This document shows positions 44,919 through 51,821 of a DNA stretch of 51,821 nucleotides, in pieces (position 1 is the stretch's first letter; every line of letters begins with the position of its first letter). The notes beneath the pieces are model-generated. The model searched no databases. It was not told the DNA's origin and saw only the letters and a list, made by a program, of their open reading frames with translations. The stretch comes from Thermoanaerobacteraceae bacterium. GTDB lineage: Bacteria; Bacillota; Thermoanaerobacteria; Thermoanaerobacterales; UBA4877. Position numbers and translations under genes: made by a program. Where the stretch lies: positions 1 through 51,821 of the forward strand of contig JASEJQ010000008.1 of assembly GCA_030016635.1 (NCBI GenBank). Direction: 5' to 3'.

Positions 44919-46571
44919 TTATCCTGGCCTGTGAAATATCACACTGAATAAAAGCCAAAGCCCAAGTATAACGGTTATGCAAAATGTCAAGAAACCTATA
45001 AAAGGCATACCAAAGATATATGGCCTCATATCTATCTGCATGAACATTGCTGAAGCAATTGACAAAGCAGCAACCAGCACACTCAAGGACAGCTTGTTGG
45101 ATGCATAGTTAATATCATCTCGTATCTTCTGGGTCTCAATAAAGCGGATCTTTAGGTCCAGGTCGTTATTTTCCAGCCTCCTTAAAACCCTGGATATGTG
45201 TGTGGGCATCCTTGCTATATTTCCAACAGAGTCTTTGATACTGTCAAAACCTTCTTTAATCATTGACCTATAGTCATATATATATTTTAGGTTCTCTCGT
45301 AAAAATTGTGAAGCTGCCTCGGATAGTTTGAACTCCGGGTCAAGCTTTCTGCCCACCCCTTCAATTGTAATAAGGGTTTTCACCAGAAGAGTAAAATCAG
45401 CGGGCAGATGAACATAATATTTATATATTATGTTCATAAAACTGCGCAAAATTTCCTCCATGTTCACATTCTCAAGAGGGTTAATATAAAGTTCATCAAA
45501 CATCTGGTACAGTTCCCTTGAAAACCCAAGGTAGTCTGTATTGCTGTCAACGGCATGTATCTCTTCCAGTCCTTCTAACACCATATCTACATCTTGATAT
45601 ATGAAGGACATGAAAAGCGTCCTCACAAACCTCATAAGATGCCTGTCCAGTCGTCCTACAACACCAAAATCAATTAGCGCTATTCTTTCATCTGATAGAA
45701 CCAGAATGTTGGAAGGGTGGGGGTCGCCATGAAAGTATCCAAAAATAAAGACCTGTTTCATAAAGCTAAATGCCCCTAATTTTGCTATTTTTTTAATATC
45801 ATAGCCTTCATCTTTGATTTTTTCTATATCTTTAACCGGTATTCCAACAATCTTTTCCATGGTAAGTACTCTTCTGCTGGTATAGTTCCAGTATATTTCA
45901 GGGATATATACCGACGTATCGTCCTTAAAAAGTTCTTTAAACCTTTCAGCATTTCTTCCCTCCTGGTGATAATCCAGCTCGCCTCTTATACCCCTTGATA
46001 TCTCTTCCACTACCTCAGTGTATGATATGGGCCTGTCCTCATCTCTCTTATCCAGAAATCTTGCAATCGCAAATAAAATATCCAGGTCGCTGTTTATAAT
46101 TTCTTCAACGTCAGGTCGCTGTATTTTTACTATAACCTTACTGCCATCCTTAAGTACAGCATTATACACCTGTCCTATGGATGCAGAGGCCAAAGGCACC
46201 TCATCAAATCTCACAAAAACATCTTCAACCGATAAGCCAATCTCTTCTTTAAAAATATGGTATGCAACAGCAGTTTCAAAAGGTTCTACTTTATCCTGCA
46301 GATGTGAAAGTTCGTCCGCCAGTTTTTCAGGTATTATGTCTGTCCTAGTACTTAAAAGCTGACCGAACTTAATAAAGGTAGGCCCCAGTTCCTGAAAGCA
46401 TTGCCTCACTCTCACTTCAAATGGTACTTTTCTCTCTATTCCATTCCTCGGAATTATTCTGTAAGTAAGCTTATCTACGAGCTCATATAAGCCGTATTTG
46501 ATAAAGGTATCAATAATACTGCTGAACCTCAGCACATTCCTTTTGTTAACATGTATTTTAAATATATCCAT
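44919..46571 (-). CDS. UbiB/ABC1-type atypical kinase
   Basis: The 550-aa protein has the ABC1/AarF kinase-like domain: FGQLLSTRTDIIPEKLADEL (the KxGQ-type N-terminal motif, here KFGQ), VIVKIQRPDV, YFHGDPHPSNIL and ALIDFGVVGRL. Two C-terminal transmembrane helices end it. Relatives help ubiquinone or other prenyl-lipid metabolism as ATPases. An anaerobic Clostridium need not make ubiquinone, so its lipid partner is unknown. It is downstream of a small phasin-like gene, separated by a long hairpin. Confidence 0.9.
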   Translation of the reverse strand: MDIFKIHVNKRNVLRFSSIIDTFIKYGLYELVDKLTYRIIPRNGIERKVPFEVRVRQCFQELGPTFIKFGQLLSTRTDIIPEKLADELSHLQDKVEPFETAVAYHIFKEEIGLSVEDVFVRFDEVPLASASIGQVYNAVLKDGSKVIVKIQRPDVEEIINSDLDILFAIARFLDKRDEDRPISYTEVVEEISRGIRGELDYHQEGRNAERFKELFKDDTSVYIPEIYWNYTSRRVLTMEKIVGIPVKDIEKIKDEGYDIKKIAKLGAFSFMKQVFIFGYFHGDPHPSNILVLSDERIALIDFGVVGRLDRHLMRFVRTLFMSFIYQDVDMVLEGLEEIHAVDSNTDYLGFSRELYQMFDELYINPLENVNMEEILRSFMNIIYKYYVHLPADFTLLVKTLITIEGVGRKLDPEFKLSEAASQFLRENLKYIYDYRSMIKEGFDSIKDSVGNIARMPTHISRVLRRLENNDLDLKIRFIETQKIRDDINYASNKLSLSVLVAALSIASAMFMQIDMRPYIFGMPFIGFLTFCITVILGLWLLFSVIFHRPG

Positions 46572-46583
46572 ATACTCACCTAT

Positions 46584-46635
46584 TTTTAAAGGGCGGCATA
46601 ATACCTATCTTTTGTATTATAGCCACCCTTTAAAA
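46584..46635 (-). other. Long intergenic hairpin between phasin-like and UbiB genes
   Basis: TTTTAAAGGGTGGCTATAAT pairs with its near complement ATTATGCCGCCCTTTAAAA over about 19 bp, with a short A/T loop. There is no long U-run after it, so it may be an attenuator, processing or mRNA-stability element rather than a simple terminator. Confidence 0.6.
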
Positions 46636-46638
46636 GCT

Positions 46639-46950
46639 TTAATCCTTATTAAGTTTATTTTCTAATTCTACAATCCTTGCGTTCAATTCATTTACCTTTG
46701 AAAGCAGCTCGTTATACTCATCCCGGGTGATTAGATTGGCTTCCTTTACCATGGAGTTTAACTCCTCTTCAAATTTCTCCTTCAGCCTGCTCTTTTGTTT
46801 TTCCATATCGTCCATCAGTCTCGCAACGAAGTCGCTCCTATCTTCCTTTGCCAATTCGCCCCTCTTTATCAGCTCCTGTGCTATCTTTTCAGCCTTATCT
46901 TTGGTCAAATAGACAGCACCCATCCCGGCCAGAAAGGCTTCTTTTAACAT
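46639..46950 (-). CDS. Phasin-like coiled-coil protein
   Basis: A 103-aa protein. The start MLKEAFLAGMGAVYLTKDKA resembles small phasin-superfamily or polyhydroxyalkanoate-granule-type proteins, followed by a charged coiled coil over about residues 45-103 (MEKQKSRLKEKFEEELNS; LSKVNELNARIVELENKL). In Bacillota such genes regularly precede ubiB-like genes, so a shared membrane-lipid role is plausible but unproven. GGAGGTG is seven bases upstream. Confidence 0.78.
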   Translation of the reverse strand: MLKEAFLAGMGAVYLTKDKAEKIAQELIKRGELAKEDRSDFVARLMDDMEKQKSRLKEKFEEELNSMVKEANLITRDEYNELLSKVNELNARIVELENKLNKD

Positions 46951-46965
46951 ACTTGCACCTCCAAA

Positions 46966-47871
46966 TTATGTGGTCCTTAGACCTGATTTAGCAGTAGATT
47001 TTACGCCTTTTTCAGTCCTTTTCCATAGGTACCAAATCGGCGACGCAATAAAAATGGAAGAATATGCACCACTGGTTATACCAACAATAAGCGGCAGTGC
47101 AAACTCCTTAATAGAACTTGGACCAATGAAATAAAGGATTGTTATTGTAACCAGTGTGGTTAACGCTGTATTTATTGACCTTGTCATTGTTTGAGTTATA
47201 CTGGTATTTATGAGCTCTTCAAGACCCATTTTTCTTTTGCCGTTCTTCAGATTTTCCCTTATTCTATCAAAGATGACTATAGTATCATTAATAGAATAAC
47301 CGAGTATTGTCAGCATAGCAGCTACAAATGAGCTGTTAATCGGTATCTTGAATAAAGCATATACCGCATAAGTAACCAAAAGGTCATGTATTAAGGCCAC
47401 TATGGCTGCTACACCAAACTTATACTCAAACCTGATGGCTATATATATCAGCATGGCCACAGAGGCTATAACCACAGCCATCAATGCATTCCTGCGGAGC
47501 TCACTGCCTATAGTTGGGCCGACATTGTTTACTGCAAGTATGGCATCGGTCTTCAAATCATATTTTTTTAGTATATCATTAATAATATTCTGCCTCTCGC
47601 TATCAGGCATATCCACAGTTTTAATTATAACCTCATGTTTATAATCTCCCGCCTGCTGGACAAAGCTGTCCTTGCCAACATTGTATTTGTTTAAAATGTC
47701 ATATATGTCACTATTGTTAAACTCTTTCCCAATATTTATCTGGATTACAGTACCACCGGTAAAGTCTATACCGAACTGCGGTCCATTTATCATCGTTGCT
47801 ATTATTCCTGCCAGTATAACTATCAGAGATATAACAAAAAATATATTTCTTTTCCCAATAAAGTCAAACAT
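46966..47871 (-). CDS. secF: Protein translocase subunit SecF
   Basis: The 301-aa membrane protein works with SecD to pull exported proteins across using the proton motive force. Six helices are expected; GIDFTGGTVIQINIGKEF follows the first; NDTIVIFDRIRENLK is the conserved cytoplasmic motif. AAGGAGG is about eight bases before ATG. It is 12 bp after secD. In many Clostridia recJ follows; here the phasin-like and ubiB genes do. Confidence 0.96.
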   Translation of the reverse strand: MFDFIGKRNIFFVISLIVILAGIIATMINGPQFGIDFTGGTVIQINIGKEFNNSDIYDILNKYNVGKDSFVQQAGDYKHEVIIKTVDMPDSERQNIINDILKKYDLKTDAILAVNNVGPTIGSELRRNALMAVVIASVAMLIYIAIRFEYKFGVAAIVALIHDLLVTYAVYALFKIPINSSFVAAMLTILGYSINDTIVIFDRIRENLKNGKRKMGLEELINTSITQTMTRSINTALTTLVTITILYFIGPSSIKEFALPLIVGITSGAYSSIFIASPIWYLWKRTEKGVKSTAKSGLRTT

Positions 47872-47883
47872 CTTCAGGCCTCC

Positions 47884-49119
47884 TTATAGACCGAATAATT
47901 TCGGGTTCTTTGTGATATTCATCCCTACAACAGTATCCAGTATATATCTTGTTATTATTACTGCTGTCAACATACTGGCAAGTACACCTATTGAAAGGGT
48001 TACTGCAAATCCCTTAATAGGGCCAGTTCCAAGGTAAAAAAGCACTGCGCATGCTATGAGTGTTGTAACATTTGAATCCACAACAGTTGCCAAAGCTCTG
48101 TGAAAACCCTGGTCTATAGAAGCCCTGAGACTCTTGCCATTCCTTAACTCCTCTTTTAATCTTTCAAATATAATTACATTGGCATCCACTGCCATACCAA
48201 TAGAAAGTATGATTCCTGCTATACCAGGAAGTGTCATTGTCACTTTGATAGCGGCAAAAACAATGAAGGATATTATTATATATATCAATAGGGCAATGTC
48301 AGCCACCAGGCCTGGCAGCTTGTAATATGCCAACATAAACAGCATGACCAGCAGTACCCCATAAATACCAGCCTGCAGGCTCTTTGTCAAAGCATCTTGT
48401 CCCAGTGTGGGACCAACAGTCCTTATCTCAATAGGCTTTAATGTAACAGGTAGCGCACCTGACCTTATCTGAATAGCCAGCTTTGATGCCTCGTCGAAGC
48501 TCTCAAGCCCGGTTATCACTGCATCGCCGCCTGTAATTTTGGACTGAACTACAGGAGCAGAAATTACCTTGTCATCAAGGACTATGGCTATCTGCTGTCC
48601 AATAAATTTTTCTGTAGCGTCGGCAAACTTTTTAGCCCCATCAGAGTTAAGACTAAGTGTCACCTGGGGAGCTTCTACCCCCATATTGTCCCTTCCCATC
48701 ACAGCCTTGGAGTCCTTTATATCTGCACCTGTCAGGACTACTTTCCCGTCAGGCCCGATAAACTGAAGCTGAGCTGTCTGACCCAAAAAGTTTATTGCAC
48801 TCTCCGGGTCGCTTACACCTGGCAACTCTACACGTATCCTGTTTGTCCCTTCAGCAACTATGACGGGTTCTGTAACACCAAGGGCATTTACCCTGTTATC
48901 GATTATGGCTATGGCCTTGGATATGTCATCAGGTGTTACCTTACCCTGTGCCTCCATAACAGCATATACGCCGCCCTTTAAATCCAAACCCTGTCGAATA
49001 TTTTTTTGAATGGGCTCAATTTTAAAGCTTCCTATTGTTATACCCTCTAACATAACATAAGATACTATAGCTATGATTGCTACAATTACAACAAACTTTA
49101 CTGTATTTTTTACATTCAT
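47884..49119 (-). CDS. secD: Protein translocase subunit SecD
   Basis: The 411-aa partner of SecF. The first helix is followed by GLDLKGGVYAVMEAQG; the extracellular P1 domain covers roughly residues 40-215; NRVNALGVTEP and VELPGVSDPE are conserved. Five C-terminal helices include GMAVDANVIIFERLKEEL. The length is typical of Gram-positive SecD with a reduced P1 domain. GGGGG lies ahead of ATG. Confidence 0.96.
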   Translation of the reverse strand: MNVKNTVKFVVIVAIIAIVSYVMLEGITIGSFKIEPIQKNIRQGLDLKGGVYAVMEAQGKVTPDDISKAIAIIDNRVNALGVTEPVIVAEGTNRIRVELPGVSDPESAINFLGQTAQLQFIGPDGKVVLTGADIKDSKAVMGRDNMGVEAPQVTLSLNSDGAKKFADATEKFIGQQIAIVLDDKVISAPVVQSKITGGDAVITGLESFDEASKLAIQIRSGALPVTLKPIEIRTVGPTLGQDALTKSLQAGIYGVLLVMLFMLAYYKLPGLVADIALLIYIIISFIVFAAIKVTMTLPGIAGIILSIGMAVDANVIIFERLKEELRNGKSLRASIDQGFHRALATVVDSNVTTLIACAVLFYLGTGPIKGFAVTLSIGVLASMLTAVIITRYILDTVVGMNITKNPKLFGL

Positions 49120-49289
49120 CTAAGGATGACCCCCTTCTCCAAACATAAGTACATTATAAACTTTTTGCACAGGAGCGTCAATAAATTAACCATTATACAC
49201 CCCATAAACGGATAAACCTATATTATTTTACTTCAACATTTCTATAACTTCAATAAATTTTATTTATTTTTCCCATGGTATATATTATC

Positions 49290-49796
49290 TCAAATGTTAA
49301 TATGCTCAGATGCCAATCTGGTATAGTTAAAAGCACTTCCTCTTATATGTTCAATTTCTTCTTCTGTTAATTCCCTTACAATCCGGGCAGGATCGCCATA
49401 CACCATGCTATTTGATGGTATCTCTTTTCCGCCTGTTATAAGTGTACCTGCACCTATTATAACATTATCTCCTATTGCCACGTTATCCAATACTACTGTA
49501 CCCATCCCGATGAGTACGTAATTCCCTATCTTACAACCGTGGATTATGGCTCTGTGACCTACAGTAACATAATCTCCAATAACAGTATCTGCGTTACTGC
49601 TCACATGCACGATACAGCCATCTTGAATGTTTGAATATCTTCCCACTATAATTTTATTGACATCACCCCTGAGGACGCTGCCATACCAAATGCTTGAAAA
49701 ATCACCAATACTGACATCACCAATTACCGTCGTATCTTTTAGCACATATGCCTTTGGGCTTATCTGCGGAAGCTTGTCCTTATATTGTAATATCAT
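49290..49796 (-). CDS. Gamma carbonic anhydrase-like hexapeptide protein
   Basis: A 168-aa left-handed beta-helix protein with repeated I/V-G-D-x turns. Three histidines, H64 (IVHVSS), H81 (VGHRAI) and H86 (IIHGCKI), match the metal ligands of gamma carbonic anhydrases. Related YrdA/PaaY proteins may have other or no activity, since the acidic proton shuttle of Cam is not apparent. It starts two bases from the scfB stop, so it is made with the SCIFF maturase in this genome. Confidence 0.9.
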   Translation of the reverse strand: MILQYKDKLPQISPKAYVLKDTTVIGDVSIGDFSSIWYGSVLRGDVNKIIVGRYSNIQDGCIVHVSSNADTVIGDYVTVGHRAIIHGCKIGNYVLIGMGTVVLDNVAIGDNVIIGAGTLITGGKEIPSNSMVYGDPARIVRELTEEEIEHIRGSAFNYTRLASEHINI

Positions 49797-49798
49797 AA

Positions 49799-51148
49799 CT
49801 ATTCTCCCATCAATCTTTCAACCTGCAGGGCTATAGCACACTCCAGCCTCTTTTTAGTTATATCGCATCCCAACCTGTAAGTTTTTTCAAGCCCGCCGCC
49901 CAGCTTTAGGTTGGAGGCATGACAACCGCCACTGCAATAAAATTTTGCCCAGCAGTTTTTACATTCTTGTTTTGTATATATATTGTTATTTAAAAAAATG
50001 TTGCCCAGCCCACCGTCTTTTATACCATCAAAAACATTGCCCATCATATATTCATCCATTCCCACAAACTGATGGCATGGATAAATTTTACCTGCTGGAT
50101 CAACAGCAAGATATTCAAAACCAGCGCCACAGCCGGTAATCCTTTTAAGAGTACACGGGCCACCATTCAAGTCTATATTAAAATGATAAAAATTTATAGG
50201 GTCACTTTCTTTTTCCTTTTGGATACAGTAGTTCATAAGCCTCTCATATTCATTAAAAATCAGCGGTAGGTCTTCCTCTCTTATGGCATATTTACTATCT
50301 TCAGAAACTACCGGTTCTAAAGAAATTTCTCTGTAACCCAGGTCAGCAATAGCTTTCACATCCTCGGTAAAATCAAGGTTATAACGTGTGTAAGTACCTC
50401 TAATGTAATATTCTTTTTCTCCTCTGTCTTTTAGAAGTTTTTGTATATTCTTAACAATAGTTTCATAGGTGCCTACATTAGCATAATTGTGTCTGAATCT
50501 GTCGTTTATTTCTTTCCTACCATCTAAACTTAATACAACATTATACATATTTTTGTTTATAAATTCCACGGACTCATCATCCAGAAGGGTTGCATTCGTT
50601 GTTATGGTAAAGCTAAACTCTTTATCGTGTTCTTTACCCTTCTGCTTAGCGTAGTTTACCATATCCTTTACAACTTCAAAGTTTAAAAGAGGTTCTCCTC
50701 CAAAAAAGTCTATTTCAAGCAGCCTATTATTGCCCGAATTATCAATCAGAAAATCTATGCATCGTCTCCCGGTTTCAATGGCCATGTGACTTTTTTGCTG
50801 ATTATAGCTGCCCGACGAGGCAAAACAGTAATCACAATTTAGGTTGCAGTCGTGGGCAGGATGAACACATAAAGCCCTGACTGATGGTTTATAATTATCC
50901 AAGCTATAACTCATATCCACATCTTTGGAAAACAAGAGACCATTTTCTACCAGTTCATTAATCTCATTTAAGGACTCGAGTATTTCGTCAATATCGTATT
51001 TATCCTTTAAAATTTCAATTATGTCATTTTCCATGTATTCAAGGTAAAGACCCAGTATATCATACGTAAGGTCATCTACCGTATGAATAGTTCCTGAATT
51101 AACATCCAATACAATGTTGCGTCCGTTTAACCTAAACCTGTGTATCAT
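49799..51148 (-). CDS. scfB: SCIFF peptide radical SAM maturase
   Basis: The 449-aa enzyme forms Cys-to-Thr thioether links in the SCIFF peptide. Residues 1-85 form a peptide-binding (PqqD-like) region. The radical SAM motif is C101-x3-C105-x2-C108 (HDCNLNCDYC). A SPASM-type C-terminus (CGAGFEYLAVDPAGKIYPC; CKNCWAKFYCSGGCH) holds auxiliary clusters. The peptide gene scfA is 83 bp upstream on the same strand. The pair is nearly universal in Clostridia and normally precedes secD-secF, as here. Confidence 0.96.
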   Translation of the reverse strand: MIHRFRLNGRNIVLDVNSGTIHTVDDLTYDILGLYLEYMENDIIEILKDKYDIDEILESLNEINELVENGLLFSKDVDMSYSLDNYKPSVRALCVHPAHDCNLNCDYCFASSGSYNQQKSHMAIETGRRCIDFLIDNSGNNRLLEIDFFGGEPLLNFEVVKDMVNYAKQKGKEHDKEFSFTITTNATLLDDESVEFINKNMYNVVLSLDGRKEINDRFRHNYANVGTYETIVKNIQKLLKDRGEKEYYIRGTYTRYNLDFTEDVKAIADLGYREISLEPVVSEDSKYAIREEDLPLIFNEYERLMNYCIQKEKESDPINFYHFNIDLNGGPCTLKRITGCGAGFEYLAVDPAGKIYPCHQFVGMDEYMMGNVFDGIKDGGLGNIFLNNNIYTKQECKNCWAKFYCSGGCHASNLKLGGGLEKTYRLGCDITKKRLECAIALQVERLMGE

Positions 51149-51231
51149 CTATTTATTCATCCTCCAGGAAAAAATTTAAAAAGCAGTATATATTAGATAG
51201 ACTAATATTTACTGCTTATCTGCCCATTGTT

Positions 51232-51366
51232 TCAGTTCTTGGGGCATTTCTGATTTGCAACTGTACAGGAGGTTTTACATGCAGACTGGCATGAAGCATG
51301 ACATCCCTCGCACTCGAATACTGTTGCTTTATTCTGGGGTCCATTTAAGGTTTTTATATGTTTCAA
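51232..51366 (-). CDS. scfA: SCIFF ribosomally made peptide precursor
   Basis: The 44-aa precursor begins with TTG six bases after GGAGGG: KHIKTLNGPQNKATVFE, followed by six cysteines at 19, 22, 26, 30, 34 and 41 (CEGCHASCQSACKTSCTV). This fits the name: six cysteines in forty-five residues. The KHIKTLN leader and SACKTSCTVANQ core match the family. Thr32 and Thr35 or neighbours are candidate thioether acceptors for ScfB. The gene is too short to be caught by usual length cut-offs. Confidence 0.95.
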   Translation of the reverse strand: MKHIKTLNGPQNKATVFECEGCHASCQSACKTSCTVANQKCPKN

Positions 51367-51399
51367 ATAAATCCCTCCTTACTGTTTAAATCATTCATT

Positions 51400-51408
51400 A
51401 TTATACCA
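51400..51408 (-). promoter_or_regulatory. Extended -10 promoter of scfA
   Basis: TGGTATAAT on the minus strand (51408-51400) is an extended -10 element 34 bases before the scfA start. No good -35 box is visible. Confidence 0.6.
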
Positions 51409-51449
51409 CAACTTGAGCAACATGGAAAACAATTTTATATATTTATGCC

Positions 51450-51517
51450 CCCAAGTTTAACAGTTCAACATACCCAAAATCCTCCCAAGTTTAACAGTTC
51501 AACATACCCAAAATCCT
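51450..51517. repeat. Direct tandem duplication of 34 bp
   Basis: Two perfect copies of a 34-bp unit (CCCAAGTTTAACAGTTCAAC, then ATACCCAAAATCCT) stand head to tail at 51450-51483 and 51484-51517. The unit contains the near-palindrome AACAGTTCAACA and its last part belongs to the adjacent hairpin. It is probably related to the end of the transposon to the right. Confidence 0.9.
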
Positions 51518-51548
51518 CTGTTATCATTGAGATCACAGGGGATTTTGG
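51508..51548 (-). terminator. Hairpin downstream of the transposase fragment
   Basis: CCAAAATCCTCTGT (51508-51521) and ACAGGGGATTTTGG (51535-51548) pair with one mismatch. The stem lies 27 bp past the transposase stop and may end its transcript or form part of the element's terminal structure. Confidence 0.55.
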
Positions 51549-51574
51549 TTATGTAATGAAGAATATAATTATGG

Positions 51575-51821
51575 TTACATAACAGGCGCTTTATCGAAGC
51601 TGTATTTAAGTTGCCTAAGTTCGCTGACAGTTGGCAGCCTGAGGTCAGCATGGATGTCCAAGGATTCAAGGATCAGCTGCAAATCTTCAGTGGGTTTTGT
51701 GAGACGGTAGTAACCACCGGGAAGTGCGTCGGCCTTAAAAGAAGCAAGTGCATTTTTTATCCTTTCGGCAGTGATGCCTGCTTCCCAACCGTCTTCATTT
51801 ACAGTGTCCTTACCTTGAAAT
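51575..51821 (-). CDS. Transposase C-terminus, partial at the window edge
   Basis: An open frame of 81 codons enters from the right edge and stops with TAA at 51575. It includes ALPGGYYRLTKPTEDLQLIL and LRLPTVSELRQLKYSFDKAP. The style fits the C-terminal part of an IS4/IS1634-type DDE transposase, but no catalytic residue is in view, so the family is uncertain. A tandem repeat and hairpin between this frame and scfA would be the element's end. Confidence 0.5.
   Translation of the reverse strand, partial: FQGKDTVNEDGWEAGITAERIKNALASFKADALPGGYYRLTKPTEDLQLILESLDIHADLRLPTVSELRQLKYSFDKAPVM

Noticed and set aside
51450-51517. Possible two-repeat CRISPR
   Set aside because: The two 34-bp units abut without a spacer, so this is a plain tandem duplication.

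Overview
The window looks like a chromosomal segment of an anaerobic, low-to-moderate-GC member of the Bacillota, class Clostridia, possibly thermophilic. The evidence is the SCIFF peptide with its radical SAM maturase, tRNA-sensing T-box leaders on alaS and hisS-aspS, the alaS-ireB-ruvX-DUF1292 block, 6S RNA directly behind aspS, a split glycine decarboxylase (GcvPA/GcvPB), ferredoxin-type proteins and frequent TTG/GTG starts behind strong ribosome binding sites. Almost every gene lies on the minus strand. The exceptions are two genes at 10.9-12.1 kb and one gene fragment at 4.2 kb.

Reading along the plus coordinates. At 0.3-3.4 kb three overlapping M42 aminopeptidase paralogs form one operon. 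At 3.4-4.75 kb there is a gene graveyard: a TnpB start with an IS200/IS605-like end hairpin, the C-terminus of asparagine synthetase, a plus-strand gene tail, and a structured repeat. At 4.8-10.7 kb are a beta-CASP metallo-hydrolase, oligoendopeptidase F, shikimate dehydrogenase, a PrsW-like membrane protein and a dipeptide epimerase. At 10.8-12.1 kb are a putative ECF transporter S component and a nitroreductase on the plus strand. At 12.1-19.3 kb lies a glycine-cleavage and lipoylation cluster: gcvT, gcvH, gcvPA, gcvPB, two radical SAM proteins that resemble the two-protein lipoyl synthase LipS1/LipS2, and a LipM-type octanoyltransferase. An IS30-family element sits at 20.7-22.0 kb. At 22.3-27.3 kb is the alaS block with an inserted ferredoxin-fused aldo/keto reductase. 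At 28.5-31.9 kb an IscR-like regulator leads nifS and mnmA. Then follow rarA, threonine aldolase, a DUF3048 lipoprotein, an RseC-like protein with a CsoR-type regulator, 6S RNA, aspS-hisS, dtd, rel, apt, a UbiB-like kinase, secF-secD, a gamma carbonic anhydrase and scfB-scfA. A transposase fragment runs off the right edge.

Functionally the window combines glycine/one-carbon metabolism with de novo lipoylation (threonine aldolase at 33.5 kb could supply glycine), peptide use (three M42 enzymes, PepF, dipeptide epimerase), tRNA charging and tRNA quality control (alaS, hisS, aspS, dtd, mnmA), the stringent response, and protein export.

Two patterns are not explained by genes. The first is a dispersed repeat of about 200-260 bp: four near-complete copies and three fragments, always in intergenic DNA, with terminal arms that change together between copies. 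The second is the 9-mer GGCCWGGCC, which occurs 21 times by my count, always inside genes and in several reading frames, far more often than base composition predicts. No tRNA or rRNA gene and no CRISPR array was recognised.
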